Translations under genes and position numbers: made by a program
From: Bacillus sp. FJAT-45037
GTDB lineage: Bacteria; Bacillota; Bacilli; Bacillales; Bacillaceae_D
Length of the DNA stretch: 64,000 nt
Reading direction: 5' to 3'
NCBI RefSeq assembly: GCF_002797325.1
Contig: NZ_KZ454938.1
Coordinates: forward strand, 1,190,267 to 1,254,266
Shown here: positions 8,257 to 16,689 of the stretch, piece by piece
How the letters are laid out: the number at the start of each line of letters is the position of its first letter
How positions within the stretch are numbered: position 1 is the stretch's first letter
The notes under the pieces: generated by a model
What the model was told of the DNA's origin: nothing
What the model saw: the letters and a program-made list of their open reading frames with translations, nothing else
Database searches by the model: none

Positions 8257-9022
8257 TACAATCATTCAAACAAAAAAAGAGGAACTACACACCTTAGAAC
8301 TTCCCCCAGTAACATCAGTTGAACGGAAATCGCTATTTCATGCATTATCGATGCCAAATCGTTCGGTGGGTTTAATTGCCGAAGTGAAAAAGGCATCTCC
8401 ATCTAAAGGACTTATTCGTGAAGATTTTGATCCGGTTGCCATAGCAAAAGAATATGAACAATCAGGTGCAGATGCGATCTCCGTTCTCACAGATCAAGTT
8501 TATTTTAAAGGGCATCGAGATTACTTAAGGGATATCAAACAGACGGTTCAATTGCCTATATTGCGAAAAGATTTTATTATAGACCAAAAGCAAATAGAAG
8601 AGAGCGTAAGAATAGGTGCGGATGCCATCTTACTTATTGCGGGTATTATGCCAAATGAAGCACTAAAAAAACTATATGATGAGGCAGTTTCAAGCGGTTT
8701 AGAATGTTTAGTTGAAGTCCATGAAGAAGAGGAGTTAACTTCTTTACTTAAAGTGTTCACTCCGCAGATTATAGGTGTGAATAACCGCAATTTAAAAACA
8801 TTTAAGACAGACCTCAAACAAACAGGACGCATGGGAGCATTAGTTCCAATTGAAAGTGTGTTTGTGAGTGAAAGTGGTATTCACACTCATGCCGATCTAT
8901 CCACCGTAAAAGAGTTTGGAGCACAAGCTGTTCTAGTAGGTGAATCATTAATGAGAGCGAAAACACCAACGATAGGCATTCAATCCTTATTTGGCGGTGA
9001 GTTTCTTGAGACCTCTTCTTAA
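8249..9022 (+). CDS. trpC: Indole-3-glycerol phosphate synthase
   Basis: Closes the indole ring from carboxyphenylamino-deoxyribulose phosphate. It is a 257-residue TIM barrel with the catalytic segments LIAEVKKASPSKG, ILRKDFIID, LIVEVH-like CLVEVHEEEE, GVNNRNLKTFKTD and VSESGI. ATG 8249 has ACGGAGG about ten bases upstream and overlaps the end of trpD by eight bases. It is a separate gene from trpF, as in Bacillus, not the fused enterobacterial form. Confidence 0.97.
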   Translation: MLNTIIQTKKEELHTLELPPVTSVERKSLFHALSMPNRSVGLIAEVKKASPSKGLIREDFDPVAIAKEYEQSGADAISVLTDQVYFKGHRDYLRDIKQTVQLPILRKDFIIDQKQIEESVRIGADAILLIAGIMPNEALKKLYDEAVSSGLECLVEVHEEEELTSLLKVFTPQIIGVNNRNLKTFKTDLKQTGRMGALVPIESVFVSESGIHTHADLSTVKEFGAQAVLVGESLMRAKTPTIGIQSLFGGEFLETSS

Positions 9023-9680
9023 AATTTGTGGCAATTACGATTGCCGCGATGTAAGCACGGTGATGACTACAGACGCGGATTATGTGGGGTTTGTTTTTGT
9101 GAAAAGCAAACGTCAAGTCACTGTAACCCAGATGAAAAACTGGCTTGCCCAACACCCTGAACGAACACAGAAGGTTGTAGCTTTATTTGTAAATGAACAT
9201 AAACAAGTGATCAAAGATGTGGTGAATGAAGTCAATGTGGACATCATTCAATGCCACGGAACGGAATCACCTGATTATATAAAAGAGCTAAAAAAGTTAG
9301 TCTCATGTCCCGTTTATAAAGTGATTCATGTCGATAATCACACCGTTGAAAACATGAGGAGATACGAAGGTATTGCTGATGGATTTATTCTAGATTGCAA
9401 AGTGAAAGATGCGTGGGGAGGAACCGGTGAATCCTTTGATTGGTCCGAGTTACCACGGTTCATTAAGGAAGGTAAAAACCAAGGGGTCTACGTCTTTATT
9501 GCAGGCGGTGTACGACCGGATAACGTCGACGATCTAGTAAGCTATCAACCAGACGGAATTGATGTATCAAGTGGTGTAGAAACGAACGGGCGAAAAGATA
9601 AGCAGAAAATCGAGTACTTACTAGAGAGGATGAAGAAATATGAACACAGAAAAGGTCACATATCCAGATCAGCGAGGTAG
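9006..9680 (+). CDS. trpF: Phosphoribosylanthranilate isomerase
   Basis: Isomerises phosphoribosylanthranilate. It is a TIM barrel of about 224 residues with the catalytic cysteine in LKICGNYD near the N-terminus, VDIIQCHG, the catalytic aspartate in [22 protein letters not shown], and [13 protein letters not shown] near the end. The start is uncertain. TTG 9006 has GGTGA at a proper distance and gives an N-terminus like B. subtilis TrpF; GTG 8997 and TTG 8991 are in frame but lack a visible ribosome site. It overlaps trpC by 17 bases and trpB by 41 bases. Confidence 0.93.
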   Translation: MRPLLKICGNYDCRDVSTVMTTDADYVGFVFVKSKRQVTVTQMKNWLAQHPERTQKVVALFVNEHKQVIKDVVNEVNVDIIQCHGTESPDYIKELKKLVSCPVYKVIHVDNHTVENMRRYEGIADGFILDCKVKDAWGGTGESFDWSELPRFIKEGKNQGVYVFIAGGVRPDNVDDLVSYQPDGIDVSSGVETNGRKDKQKIEYLLERMKKYEHRKGHISRSAR

Positions 9681-10848
9681 ATTTGGAGAATTTGGTGGGA
9701 AATATGTTCCTGAGACGCTTATGAGTGCGATTGAAGAGTTAGAAAAATTTCTAGATGAGGCAATGGCAGACGAGGCATTTTTAGAATCATATAAAGATCA
9801 TTTACGCGAATTTGCCGGAAGGCCGACATCATTAACGTATGCGAAAAACATTTCAGAAAAACTTGGAGGGGCATCGATTTATTTAAAACGTGAGGATCTG
9901 GTACATACAGGCGCCCATAAATTAAACAATGCGATTGGGCAGGCCTTACTGGCTAAACGAATGGGGAAGACAAAGCTTGTAGCTGAAACAGGGGCAGGTC
10001 AACACGGTGTGGCAACGGCCACGATCGCTGCGAGATTTGGTCTTTCTTGTAAAGTATTTATGGGAGCAGAAGATATGGAACGTCAAGCATTAAATGTGTT
10101 CCGCATGGAGTTGCTTGGTGCGGAGGTAATACCTGCCACATCAGGAAGTCAGACATTAAAGGATGCGACGAATGAGGCGATTCGTTACTGGGTTACACAC
10201 GCAGAAGATACATTTTATCTCATTGGATCAGTAGTTGGCCCGCACCCTTATCCGCGAATGGTTCGTGATTTTCAACGAGTGATAGGGGACGAAGCTCGAG
10301 CGCAATTTTTAACTCGTGAACAGCGGCTACCGACAGAAGTGATAGCATGTGTTGGTGGTGGAAGTAATGCCATTGGAACGTTCTATCCGTTTCTTGAAGA
10401 TGATGTGAAATTAATAGGTGTCGAGGCGGCAGGGAAAGGGCTGACAACGAATGAACATGCTGCGACGATTACTCTCGGAAAAAAGGGTGTTATCCACGGT
10501 TCACTTACGTACTTATTGCAAGATGAAGCCGGTCAAATTACGGAACCATATTCGATATCAGCTGGCCTAGATTATCCTGGAGTTGGACCAGAACATGCTC
10601 ATTTAGCTAGTACGAAACGAGTTCAATATGATGCGGTAACGGATCAAGAAGCGTTAGATGCTTTAAAATTTCTATCGGTTGAAGAAGGAATCATTCCGGC
10701 GATTGAGACGGCTCATGCATTAGCGAAAGCCTTTGAGAGAGCAAAAGAATTATCACCTAATGATACAATTCTCGTTTGTTTATCAGGACGAGGGGACAAA
10801 GACGTTCATACAATTATGAAGCATTTCAAAAAGGAGGAGTCGTTATGA
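9640..10848 (+). CDS. trpB: Tryptophan synthase beta chain
   Basis: Condenses indole with serine using pyridoxal phosphate, in complex with TrpA. The protein is 402 residues and starts with the family sequence ([19 protein letters not shown]). The PLP lysine is in [11 protein letters not shown], the phosphate-binding loop is [11 protein letters not shown], and [11 protein letters not shown] and [11 protein letters not shown] are conserved. ATG 9640 lies within the end of trpF and follows GAGAGGATG. Its stop codon overlaps the trpA start (ATGA). Confidence 0.98.
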   Translation: MNTEKVTYPDQRGRFGEFGGKYVPETLMSAIEELEKFLDEAMADEAFLESYKDHLREFAGRPTSLTYAKNISEKLGGASIYLKREDLVHTGAHKLNNAIGQALLAKRMGKTKLVAETGAGQHGVATATIAARFGLSCKVFMGAEDMERQALNVFRMELLGAEVIPATSGSQTLKDATNEAIRYWVTHAEDTFYLIGSVVGPHPYPRMVRDFQRVIGDEARAQFLTREQRLPTEVIACVGGGSNAIGTFYPFLEDDVKLIGVEAAGKGLTTNEHAATITLGKKGVIHGSLTYLLQDEAGQITEPYSISAGLDYPGVGPEHAHLASTKRVQYDAVTDQEALDALKFLSVEEGIIPAIETAHALAKAFERAKELSPNDTILVCLSGRGDKDVHTIMKHFKKEESL

Positions 10849-11645
10849 GTGAGCGAATGAATCAGTTAACACGCAAAGATGGTTCTTTATTTATCCCATT
10901 CATTACTGCGGGCGATCCGAGCTCTGATGCGACGATTGAATTAGCTCTTATGCTTGAGGAAGCTGGAGCCGATCTCCTTGAACTTGGAATTCCATATTCA
11001 GATCCATTAGCGGATGGTCCGACCATACAAGAAGCCTCGAAACGCGCCTTAAAAGGAGGCATGACACTTGGAGGAGCGATGAAACTTGTTCCTGTCATGC
11101 GCGAGCGGGGATTAACGATTCCTGTCGTTGTCTTCACCTATTTCAATCCCCTCCTACAGTTCGGAGAAGAACGTTTTACTCAGTTGGCAAGTGAGATGGG
11201 AATTGACGGGTTACTTGTTCCTGATCTTCCTTATGAAGAAAATGTTCACCTTGTAGCTCTTTGTGAAAAAGAAAAACTATCTTTTATCTCACTAGTTGCC
11301 CCTACATCGAATGAACGAATTGAAAAAATTGCTAGACGCGCTCAAGGATTCCTGTATTGTGTGTCCTCTTTAGGCGTAACGGGTGAGCGAAAAAAAATTG
11401 ATGCTCGTGTGTATGATTTCTTACAAACGGTCAGAGAAAAAAGCTCTGTACCTATCGCTGTTGGTTTTGGGATCTCGTCTGCTGAACAAGTAAAAGAAAT
11501 GAATCAACATGCCGATGGGGTCATTGTAGGAAGTGCCTTAGTCGCTGAGATTGCGAAATACGAAGAGCAGCTTAAAGATGAAAAAAACAGAAAAGATGCA
11601 TTATTTCAAATAAAAACGTTTGTCACCTCGCTTATTTCATCGTAA
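10845..11645 (+). CDS. trpA: Tryptophan synthase alpha chain
   Basis: Cleaves indole-3-glycerol phosphate to indole, which passes to the beta subunit. The protein is 266 residues with the catalytic glutamate in [19 protein letters not shown] and the aspartate of the same segment, followed by [22 protein letters not shown] and [10 protein letters not shown] 10845 has AAAAGGAGGAG upstream and overlaps the trpB stop. The last gene before hisC; the gap to hisC is about 40 bases without a terminator. Confidence 0.97.
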   Translation: MSERMNQLTRKDGSLFIPFITAGDPSSDATIELALMLEEAGADLLELGIPYSDPLADGPTIQEASKRALKGGMTLGGAMKLVPVMRERGLTIPVVVFTYFNPLLQFGEERFTQLASEMGIDGLLVPDLPYEENVHLVALCEKEKLSFISLVAPTSNERIEKIARRAQGFLYCVSSLGVTGERKKIDARVYDFLQTVREKSSVPIAVGFGISSAEQVKEMNQHADGVIVGSALVAEIAKYEEQLKDEKNRKDALFQIKTFVTSLISS

Positions 11646-11685
11646 CATAGGAAATAGAATACTTTCACAAGGTGGGGTGCTAAAG

Positions 11686-12792
11686 ATGCAACCAAAAGCT
11701 CAACTTCTCGGTTTACCTAGTTATGAACCCGGCAAACCAATTGAAGAAGTGAAAAATGAATTAGGACTTGAAGAGATTGTGAAACTAGCATCAAATGAGA
11801 ACCCATTCGGTGCATCGGAAAAAGCTGTTGAAGCGATACAGAAAGCAGCAATGAATACAGCAGTTTATCCAGATGGATACGCTCGCGAATTAAGACAAGT
11901 TGTCGCTAGTAGCTTAGCGGTTGACGAAGATCAACTCATCTTCGGTAATGGGTCTGATGAGGTGATCCAATTTTTATGTCGGACATTTTTAGAAAAAGGT
12001 ACGAATACGGTAACGGCGCATCCAACCTTCTCACAATATAAGTTGAATGCGACGATTGAAGGAGCAGACATCCGTGAAGTTCCTTTGAAAAAAGGTGTTC
12101 ATGATCTAGATGCGATGCTTGAAGCCATTGATGAACAAACGAAAATTGTTTGGGTATGTAATCCAAATAATCCAACCGGGACCTATGTGGACGAAGAAGA
12201 CTTTATTCGCTTCCTCGATCAAGTTCCACCACACGTCATTGTCGTTTCAGATGAAGCTTATTATGAGTACGTGACAGCGGAGGATTACCCTCAGACGATT
12301 CCATTAATAGAGCGGTACAAGCAATTAATTGTATTACGTACTTTTTCAAAAGCGTACGGACTTGCTGCGTTGCGGGTAGGATTTGGTGTAGCCAATAAAC
12401 AGCTTATCTCTTATTTGCAGCCAGTACGTCCACCTTTTAATAATGTCTCGTTCGGACAAATTGCAGCAAAAGAGGCTTGGCTAGATCAAGACTTCATTCA
12501 ACGTTGTCTAGAAAAAAACAACCAAGGAATGAAGCAGTTTAAAGATTTTTGTGAAAAACATCAATTAAACTATTATCCTTCTCAGACAAACTTTTTGTTA
12601 ATCGAAGTGAATCAAATAGGTGATGAAGTTTTTCAAGCCTTGCTGAAAGAAGGGTTTATTGTACGATCTGGGAACCCACTGGGATTTTCTCAAGCTATAC
12701 GTGTGACGATTGGAAAAGAAGAGGATAACAAACGTTTATTTACAGCGATGGAAAAAGTATTATCCTTACCTTCACTTTCACCAAACGCTTAA
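11686..12792 (+). CDS. hisC: Histidinol-phosphate / aromatic aminotransferase
   Basis: A class I/II pyridoxal-phosphate aminotransferase of 368 residues. In B. subtilis the enzyme at this place serves both histidine synthesis and the transamination of phenylpyruvate and hydroxyphenylpyruvate. Motifs are LASNENPFG, WVCNPNNPTGT, VVSDEAYYEY and the PLP lysine in RTFSKAYGLAALRVGF. ATG 11686 has only a moderate ribosome site, AAGGTGGGG, about ten bases upstream. It is the last gene of the trp transcript before a strong terminator. The dual role is inference from location and family. Confidence 0.95.
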   Translation: MQPKAQLLGLPSYEPGKPIEEVKNELGLEEIVKLASNENPFGASEKAVEAIQKAAMNTAVYPDGYARELRQVVASSLAVDEDQLIFGNGSDEVIQFLCRTFLEKGTNTVTAHPTFSQYKLNATIEGADIREVPLKKGVHDLDAMLEAIDEQTKIVWVCNPNNPTGTYVDEEDFIRFLDQVPPHVIVVSDEAYYEYVTAEDYPQTIPLIERYKQLIVLRTFSKAYGLAALRVGFGVANKQLISYLQPVRPPFNNVSFGQIAAKEAWLDQDFIQRCLEKNNQGMKQFKDFCEKHQLNYYPSQTNFLLIEVNQIGDEVFQALLKEGFIVRSGNPLGFSQAIRVTIGKEEDNKRLFTAMEKVLSLPSLSPNA

Positions 12793-12797
12793 GGAAG

Positions 12798-12840
12798 ATC
12801 GTCTTTCAAGTACAGACGTACGGTTGAAAGGCGATTTTTT
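12798..12840 (+). terminator. Terminator of the trp-hisC operon
   Basis: ATCGTCTTTCAA pairs with TTGAAAGGCGAT (one G-U). The loop contains GTAC twice and can pair internally. Six T residues follow. Confidence 0.9.
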
Positions 12841-12906
12841 ACATAGGAACACATCGAGTTACGTATTGTAAGAACTTATAACACTGTTTTAGTTAGGGGA
12901 GAGAGT

Positions 12907-14004
12907 ATGAAGCGCAAGGTCTTTATCGTTGGTCTCGGTTTGATTGGTGGATCGATTGCTCTAGCCATTCAAAGAGAACACGACGTACATATTATCGGTT
13001 TTGACATTCAACGAGAGCAATTGAAAATCGCTCAATCATTAAAAGTCATAGATGAAGCAGCTCCTTCGTTTGAAGAAGGTATTCGTGACGCTGATTTAAT
13101 TGTTCTTGCTACACCTGTGACACGTACGACCCAACTTTTAGCAGATCTTCTTCATTATGAATTAAAGCCAGGTGCGATCATTACAGATGTCGGCAGTACA
13201 AAACGTAAAATTTATGATCAAGCTGCTTATTTAAGTGAAAAAGGAGTGACATTCATTGGGGGTCATCCAATGGCAGGTTCCCATAAAAGTGGGGTAGAAG
13301 CAGCCCGTGCCCATCTTTTTGAGAATGCTTATTATGTCTTAACACCTAGTGAAGACACAGATGCGAGAAAAGTTATTCAGCTTCAAAACTGGTTAAAAGG
13401 CACTAAAGCAACATTCATTGAAATGACAGCGTCGCAACACGACCATGTGGCAGGAGCGATTAGTCATTTTCCTCATATTGTCGCAGCGAGCCTTGTGCAT
13501 CAAGTGGCAAAGCTTGAAGAGGAGGATCCGCTTGTTTCACGCCTTGCTGCTGGGGGATTCAGAGATATTACGCGTATCGCCTCAGCAAGTCCTGTCATGT
13601 GGCGAGACATACTCTTACAAAATAAAGATAGCCTGCTAACATTGCTTGAAGCATGGATGAATGAAATGAAGGATGTTCAGTCATTAATCGAAGAAGAGAA
13701 CGAGACAGACATCTACACGTATTTTGAGCAAGCCAAAGCATTTCGAGATGGATTACCTGTAAAGAAAAAAGGTGCAATCCCGTCTTTTTATGATCTGTAT
13801 GTAGATGTACCCGATCACCCTGGTGTCATCTCTGATGTGACTAGTATTTTAGCACAACATGAAATTAGCATTACGAACATTCGTATTTTAGAGACGAGAG
13901 AAGACATTATGGGCGTGCTTCGATTAAGTTTCAGATCAGAACAAGACCTTATTGAAGCGAAACATCAACTACAACATCATCTATACGAGACGTATCGATT
14001 ATAA
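12907..14004 (+). CDS. tyrA: Prephenate dehydrogenase
   Basis: Oxidatively decarboxylates prephenate to 4-hydroxyphenylpyruvate for tyrosine. The protein is 365 residues. The N-terminal nucleotide-binding fold has GLGLIGGSIALAI, followed by DVGSTKR and GGHPMAGSHKSG, then the helical dimerisation domain. A C-terminal ACT domain (about 295-365, VDVPDHPGVISDVTSILAQ) indicates amino acid feedback control. Shine-Dalgarno AGGGGAG. It is followed 12 bases later by aroA, so the two form a pair. Confidence 0.96.
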   Translation: MKRKVFIVGLGLIGGSIALAIQREHDVHIIGFDIQREQLKIAQSLKVIDEAAPSFEEGIRDADLIVLATPVTRTTQLLADLLHYELKPGAIITDVGSTKRKIYDQAAYLSEKGVTFIGGHPMAGSHKSGVEAARAHLFENAYYVLTPSEDTDARKVIQLQNWLKGTKATFIEMTASQHDHVAGAISHFPHIVAASLVHQVAKLEEEDPLVSRLAAGGFRDITRIASASPVMWRDILLQNKDSLLTLLEAWMNEMKDVQSLIEEENETDIYTYFEQAKAFRDGLPVKKKGAIPSFYDLYVDVPDHPGVISDVTSILAQHEISITNIRILETREDIMGVLRLSFRSEQDLIEAKHQLQHHLYETYRL

Positions 14005-14016
14005 GAGGAGGACATT

Positions 14017-15309
14017 ATGCCAGAACGAGTAGTAAAAAAAGGAGCGAATGGTTTACATGGTACGATACGAGTACCAGGAGATAAGTCGATTTCTCATCGA
14101 GCTGTAATGTTTGGAGCGATTGCTCAAGGTGTAACAACCATTGAAGGTTTTTTAAGTGGAGAGGATTGTCTGAGCACGATCTCTTGTTTTCGAAAGTTAG
14201 GCGTGACGATTGAACAAGTAGATGATCGCGTCTCGATTAACGGCCAAGGCTGGGAAGGCCTAAAAGAGCCATCCGAAATTTTGGATGTCGGCAATTCTGG
14301 AACAACAACACGACTCATGTTAGGTATTTTAGCAACTCGCCCGTTTCATTCGGTTGTCATTGGAGATGAGTCGATTGCCAAACGCCCGATGTTTAGAGTG
14401 ACATATCCTTTAAGAGAAATGGGAGCCGAAATTGATGGTCGTGAGGATGGGAATTTTACTCCGCTTTCTATTCGTGGTGGTAAAACGAAAGGGATATCCT
14501 TTACATCGAACGTCGCTAGTGCTCAAGTAAAGTCAGCAATTTTACTTGCTGGACTACAAAGTGAAGGGGTAACATCTGTCACCGAGCCTGCTCTCTCACG
14601 TGATCACACTGAACGAATGTTAGAAGCATACGGCGTAAACGTTGTCCGAGATGGATTGACAGTTTCAGTAAGTGGAGGCCAATCGCTAAAAGCAAATCAT
14701 ATTGTTGTCCCAGGTGACATTTCATCGGCAGCATTTTTCCTTGTGGCAGGAGCGATTGTACCTAACAGCATCGTAACGTTAACTGGTGTGGGAATTAACC
14801 CCACTCGTTCAGGGATCATTGATGTTTTAATAGAAATGGGAGCAAGTCTTACGATAGCAAATGAACGACTAGTTGGTGGGGAACCGATTGCGGATTTAAC
14901 GATTGAAACCTCTGATTTACAAGGTATTGAAATTAGTGGTGAGATGATCCCGAGGCTGATTGATGAAATTCCTGTTATAGCGGTCCTTGCTAGTCAAGCC
15001 AAAGGAAAAACAATCATTAAAGATGCACAAGAGCTTAAAGTGAAAGAGACGAATCGTATTGATACCGTTGTTAGTGAATTAACAAAACTAGGTGCGGCCA
15101 TTAAAGCAACTGAAGATGGAATGGTTATACAAGGAGAGAGTCATCTAACTGGCGGACTAGTAGATAGCCATGGTGATCATCGAATTGGTATGGCAATGGC
15201 CATTGCAGGTCTAGTAACTGATGAGCAAGTATCTGTTATACGTAGTGAAGCCATTGCGGTTTCGTATCCAACATTCTTTGATGACATCAAATCATTATCA
15301 TCAAAATAA
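14017..15309 (+). CDS. aroA: 3-Phosphoshikimate 1-carboxyvinyltransferase (EPSP synthase)
   Basis: Transfers enolpyruvate from PEP to shikimate 3-phosphate; its product feeds AroC at the start of this cluster. The protein is 430 residues with the two-domain inside-out barrel signatures [51 protein letters not shown] and [10 protein letters not shown]. Shine-Dalgarno AGAGGAGG. Called aroE in B. subtilis. A terminator follows directly and converges with the minus-strand small RNA candidate. Confidence 0.97.
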   Translation: MPERVVKKGANGLHGTIRVPGDKSISHRAVMFGAIAQGVTTIEGFLSGEDCLSTISCFRKLGVTIEQVDDRVSINGQGWEGLKEPSEILDVGNSGTTTRLMLGILATRPFHSVVIGDESIAKRPMFRVTYPLREMGAEIDGREDGNFTPLSIRGGKTKGISFTSNVASAQVKSAILLAGLQSEGVTSVTEPALSRDHTERMLEAYGVNVVRDGLTVSVSGGQSLKANHIVVPGDISSAAFFLVAGAIVPNSIVTLTGVGINPTRSGIIDVLIEMGASLTIANERLVGGEPIADLTIETSDLQGIEISGEMIPRLIDEIPVIAVLASQAKGKTIIKDAQELKVKETNRIDTVVSELTKLGAAIKATEDGMVIQGESHLTGGLVDSHGDHRIGMAMAIAGLVTDEQVSVIRSEAIAVSYPTFFDDIKSLSSK

Positions 15310-15321
15310 CCAAGAAAGAGT

Positions 15322-15355
15322 AGCTTGTGATCAATTTGATCGCAAGCTTTTTTGC
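15322..15355 (+). terminator. Terminator of tyrA-aroA
   Basis: AGCTTGTGATCAA and TTTGATCGCAAGCT form a long imperfect stem followed by TTTTTTG. It ends at the point where the oppositely transcribed small RNA would also terminate. Confidence 0.85.
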
Positions 15356-15453
15356 AAAAAAATCCCCTAATTCATAATTGTAAGCGCTTACGAATTAGGG
15401 GTTAGCAAAAGCTATAGATTGTATGGATAGGAGTGGAGAGAAACCATACGCTA
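15356..15453 (-). ncRNA. Candidate trans-acting small RNA, about 98 nt
   Basis: A complete transcription unit on the minus strand without a convincing open reading frame. Promoter: TTGACT (15486-15481) and TATAAT (15464-15459), 16 bases apart, so transcription should start near 15452. First structure: GTATGG pairs with CCATAC and exposes a 17-base loop containing CTCTCCACTCC. Then an unpaired linker (about 15404-15420). Last structure: CCCCTAATTC against GAATTAGGGG followed by ATTTTTTT, a strong intrinsic terminator ending near 15356. The C/U-rich loop is complementary to GGAGUGGAGAG, as expected of small RNAs that block ribosome binding sites. An 11-codon ATG frame inside has no ribosome site. 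Identity with any named RNA could not be established. Confidence 0.7.
15364..15402 (-). terminator. Terminator of the small RNA, with a cre-like palindrome in its loop region
   Basis: A 10-bp perfect stem (CCCCTAATTC/GAATTAGGGG) encloses the self-complementary GTAAGCGCTTAC. On the minus strand it is followed by ATTTTTTT. The plus strand reads TGTAAGCGCTTACG (15379-15392), which matches 13 of 14 positions of the CcpA operator consensus TGWAARCGYTWNCW. Confidence 0.75.
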
Positions 15454-15458
15454 CCTTT

Positions 15459-15486
15459 ATTATATCGATCCTATAAAATTAGTCAA
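15459..15486 (-). promoter_or_regulatory. Promoter of the minus-strand small RNA
   Basis: Read on the minus strand: TTGACT, 16-base spacer, TATAAT. This is one of the best sigma-A promoters in the window and points away from the downstream plus-strand gene. Confidence 0.75.
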
Positions 15487-15589
15487 CACATATTTTAAAT
15501 ATTCTAAATATTAATTATGCAATTAACAGTTCTCATTTATCATCCTCACACATAGCTTGTCTATAAGTGATCGAACGTGGGGAGGGGCA

Positions 15590-16582
15590 ATGGTGTACGT
15601 ATTTGATGAATTGAAAAAAGTAGATGATCAATTTAATGATTCACGCTCTTATCTTGTTTCCGATGGAACGATTCGGTATATGAACAAAGAAATGAACAGG
15701 TGGAAGGGTTACAGAGTGAGTGGGAAGGGTTTTAGTATTCAAGCGGGACATGTGATGACTATGCCTAAAATGACGACCCCACTGAACGTATATCAGTTCA
15801 AGCAATATCAAAAAGAGCTCATATCTAAAGGTTGTACTACTTTGATTCATTTCTCAAAGGCTGACTATGAAAAGGATCTTTCTTACGCCATAAAAAGAGC
15901 TAAACATGAATGCATTAATAGCTCTCTTGATTATTTAGTTGCCCTTGAGATACCTTTAAGGCTACTCAGACCTACTGTAATTTCAACATGCAAAAGGTTA
16001 AAGGTTCCTTTATTAAAGATACACATCGATTCCATCCATGACTTCACAAGCGTAGAATGGGATCAAATTTCACAACGAATGCTCACTTATCCAATCGTAC
16101 TAATCCCTATATTTAAAGAAATGAATGAAAAAAAGGAGCGTCAATATCTTGAGTTATGGAAATGGTTTTGTCAAAAATATCGAATTCAAACTGAAGCATT
16201 ACCAGGAAATCAGGTAGGATGGTCCAAAAAAGCCCTTCAAAAAATAGGAGTAGCTCCATTAAAAGGTGAATTACTCGTATCAAGTGATTTTGATTACCAA
16301 CTTTTTCATCAGAATCAATCTGTAGGATGTACAATAGAAAATGAACAAGGTTTTTCACTTGAAGCACAGAGCAAACTTGATTATGATAAAAGAGAACCAA
16401 ATATCGTTGGTTTACGTAATCGCCTACTAAAGGTTGAAAATACGGTTCATCTCTATCCAGGCTATGGTAGACAGATTCAATTCGCCTCGCCTAGGCGGTT
16501 TTTATCCATTGAAGAAGCTCCACTCATTGGGCATCTACATCGTGATATAAATTTGAATGCTCAATTGCCGTCATTCCTATGA
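15590..16582 (+). CDS. Conserved hypothetical, degenerate amidohydrolase-like protein
   Basis: A 330-residue cytosolic protein without signal peptide. The N-terminal 60 residues look like the start of an amidohydrolase or dihydroorotase (a beta strand, then SDGTIRYM, then GYRVSGKGFSIQAGHVMTMP), and SKGCTTLIHF near residue 83 resembles the AGVTT-type segment of that fold. However, the metal-binding HxH after the PG-x-D position is absent (AGHVMTMP), and no later histidine set is recognisable, so it is unlikely to be a metal-dependent hydrolase. ATG 15590 follows GGGGAGGGG; GTG 15593 is also possible. It has no counterpart at this point in the B. subtilis order. Function unknown; the fold call is my inference from weak motifs. 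Confidence 0.7.
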   Translation: MVYVFDELKKVDDQFNDSRSYLVSDGTIRYMNKEMNRWKGYRVSGKGFSIQAGHVMTMPKMTTPLNVYQFKQYQKELISKGCTTLIHFSKADYEKDLSYAIKRAKHECINSSLDYLVALEIPLRLLRPTVISTCKRLKVPLLKIHIDSIHDFTSVEWDQISQRMLTYPIVLIPIFKEMNEKKERQYLELWKWFCQKYRIQTEALPGNQVGWSKKALQKIGVAPLKGELLVSSDFDYQLFHQNQSVGCTIENEQGFSLEAQSKLDYDKREPNIVGLRNRLLKVENTVHLYPGYGRQIQFASPRRFLSIEEAPLIGHLHRDINLNAQLPSFL

Positions 16583-16689
16583 ATGGGGGTCTTCTTTTAC
16601 TTCTGTGCAACTAAGTAGAATAAAGAAGGTTTTCATATTTATATAGAGAACGTGTAAGCGAGAGATATATGAAAGCCAGGAGGAAAAAA

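Noticed and set aside
8814-9155. Minus-strand 113-codon frame opposite trpC/trpF
   Set aside because: It lies wholly opposite conserved trp coding sequence and has no start signal.
15410-15447. An 11-codon ATG frame inside the small RNA (minus strand)
   Set aside because: No ribosome site, and most of it lies in the hairpin and loop. Too short to treat as coding without conservation.
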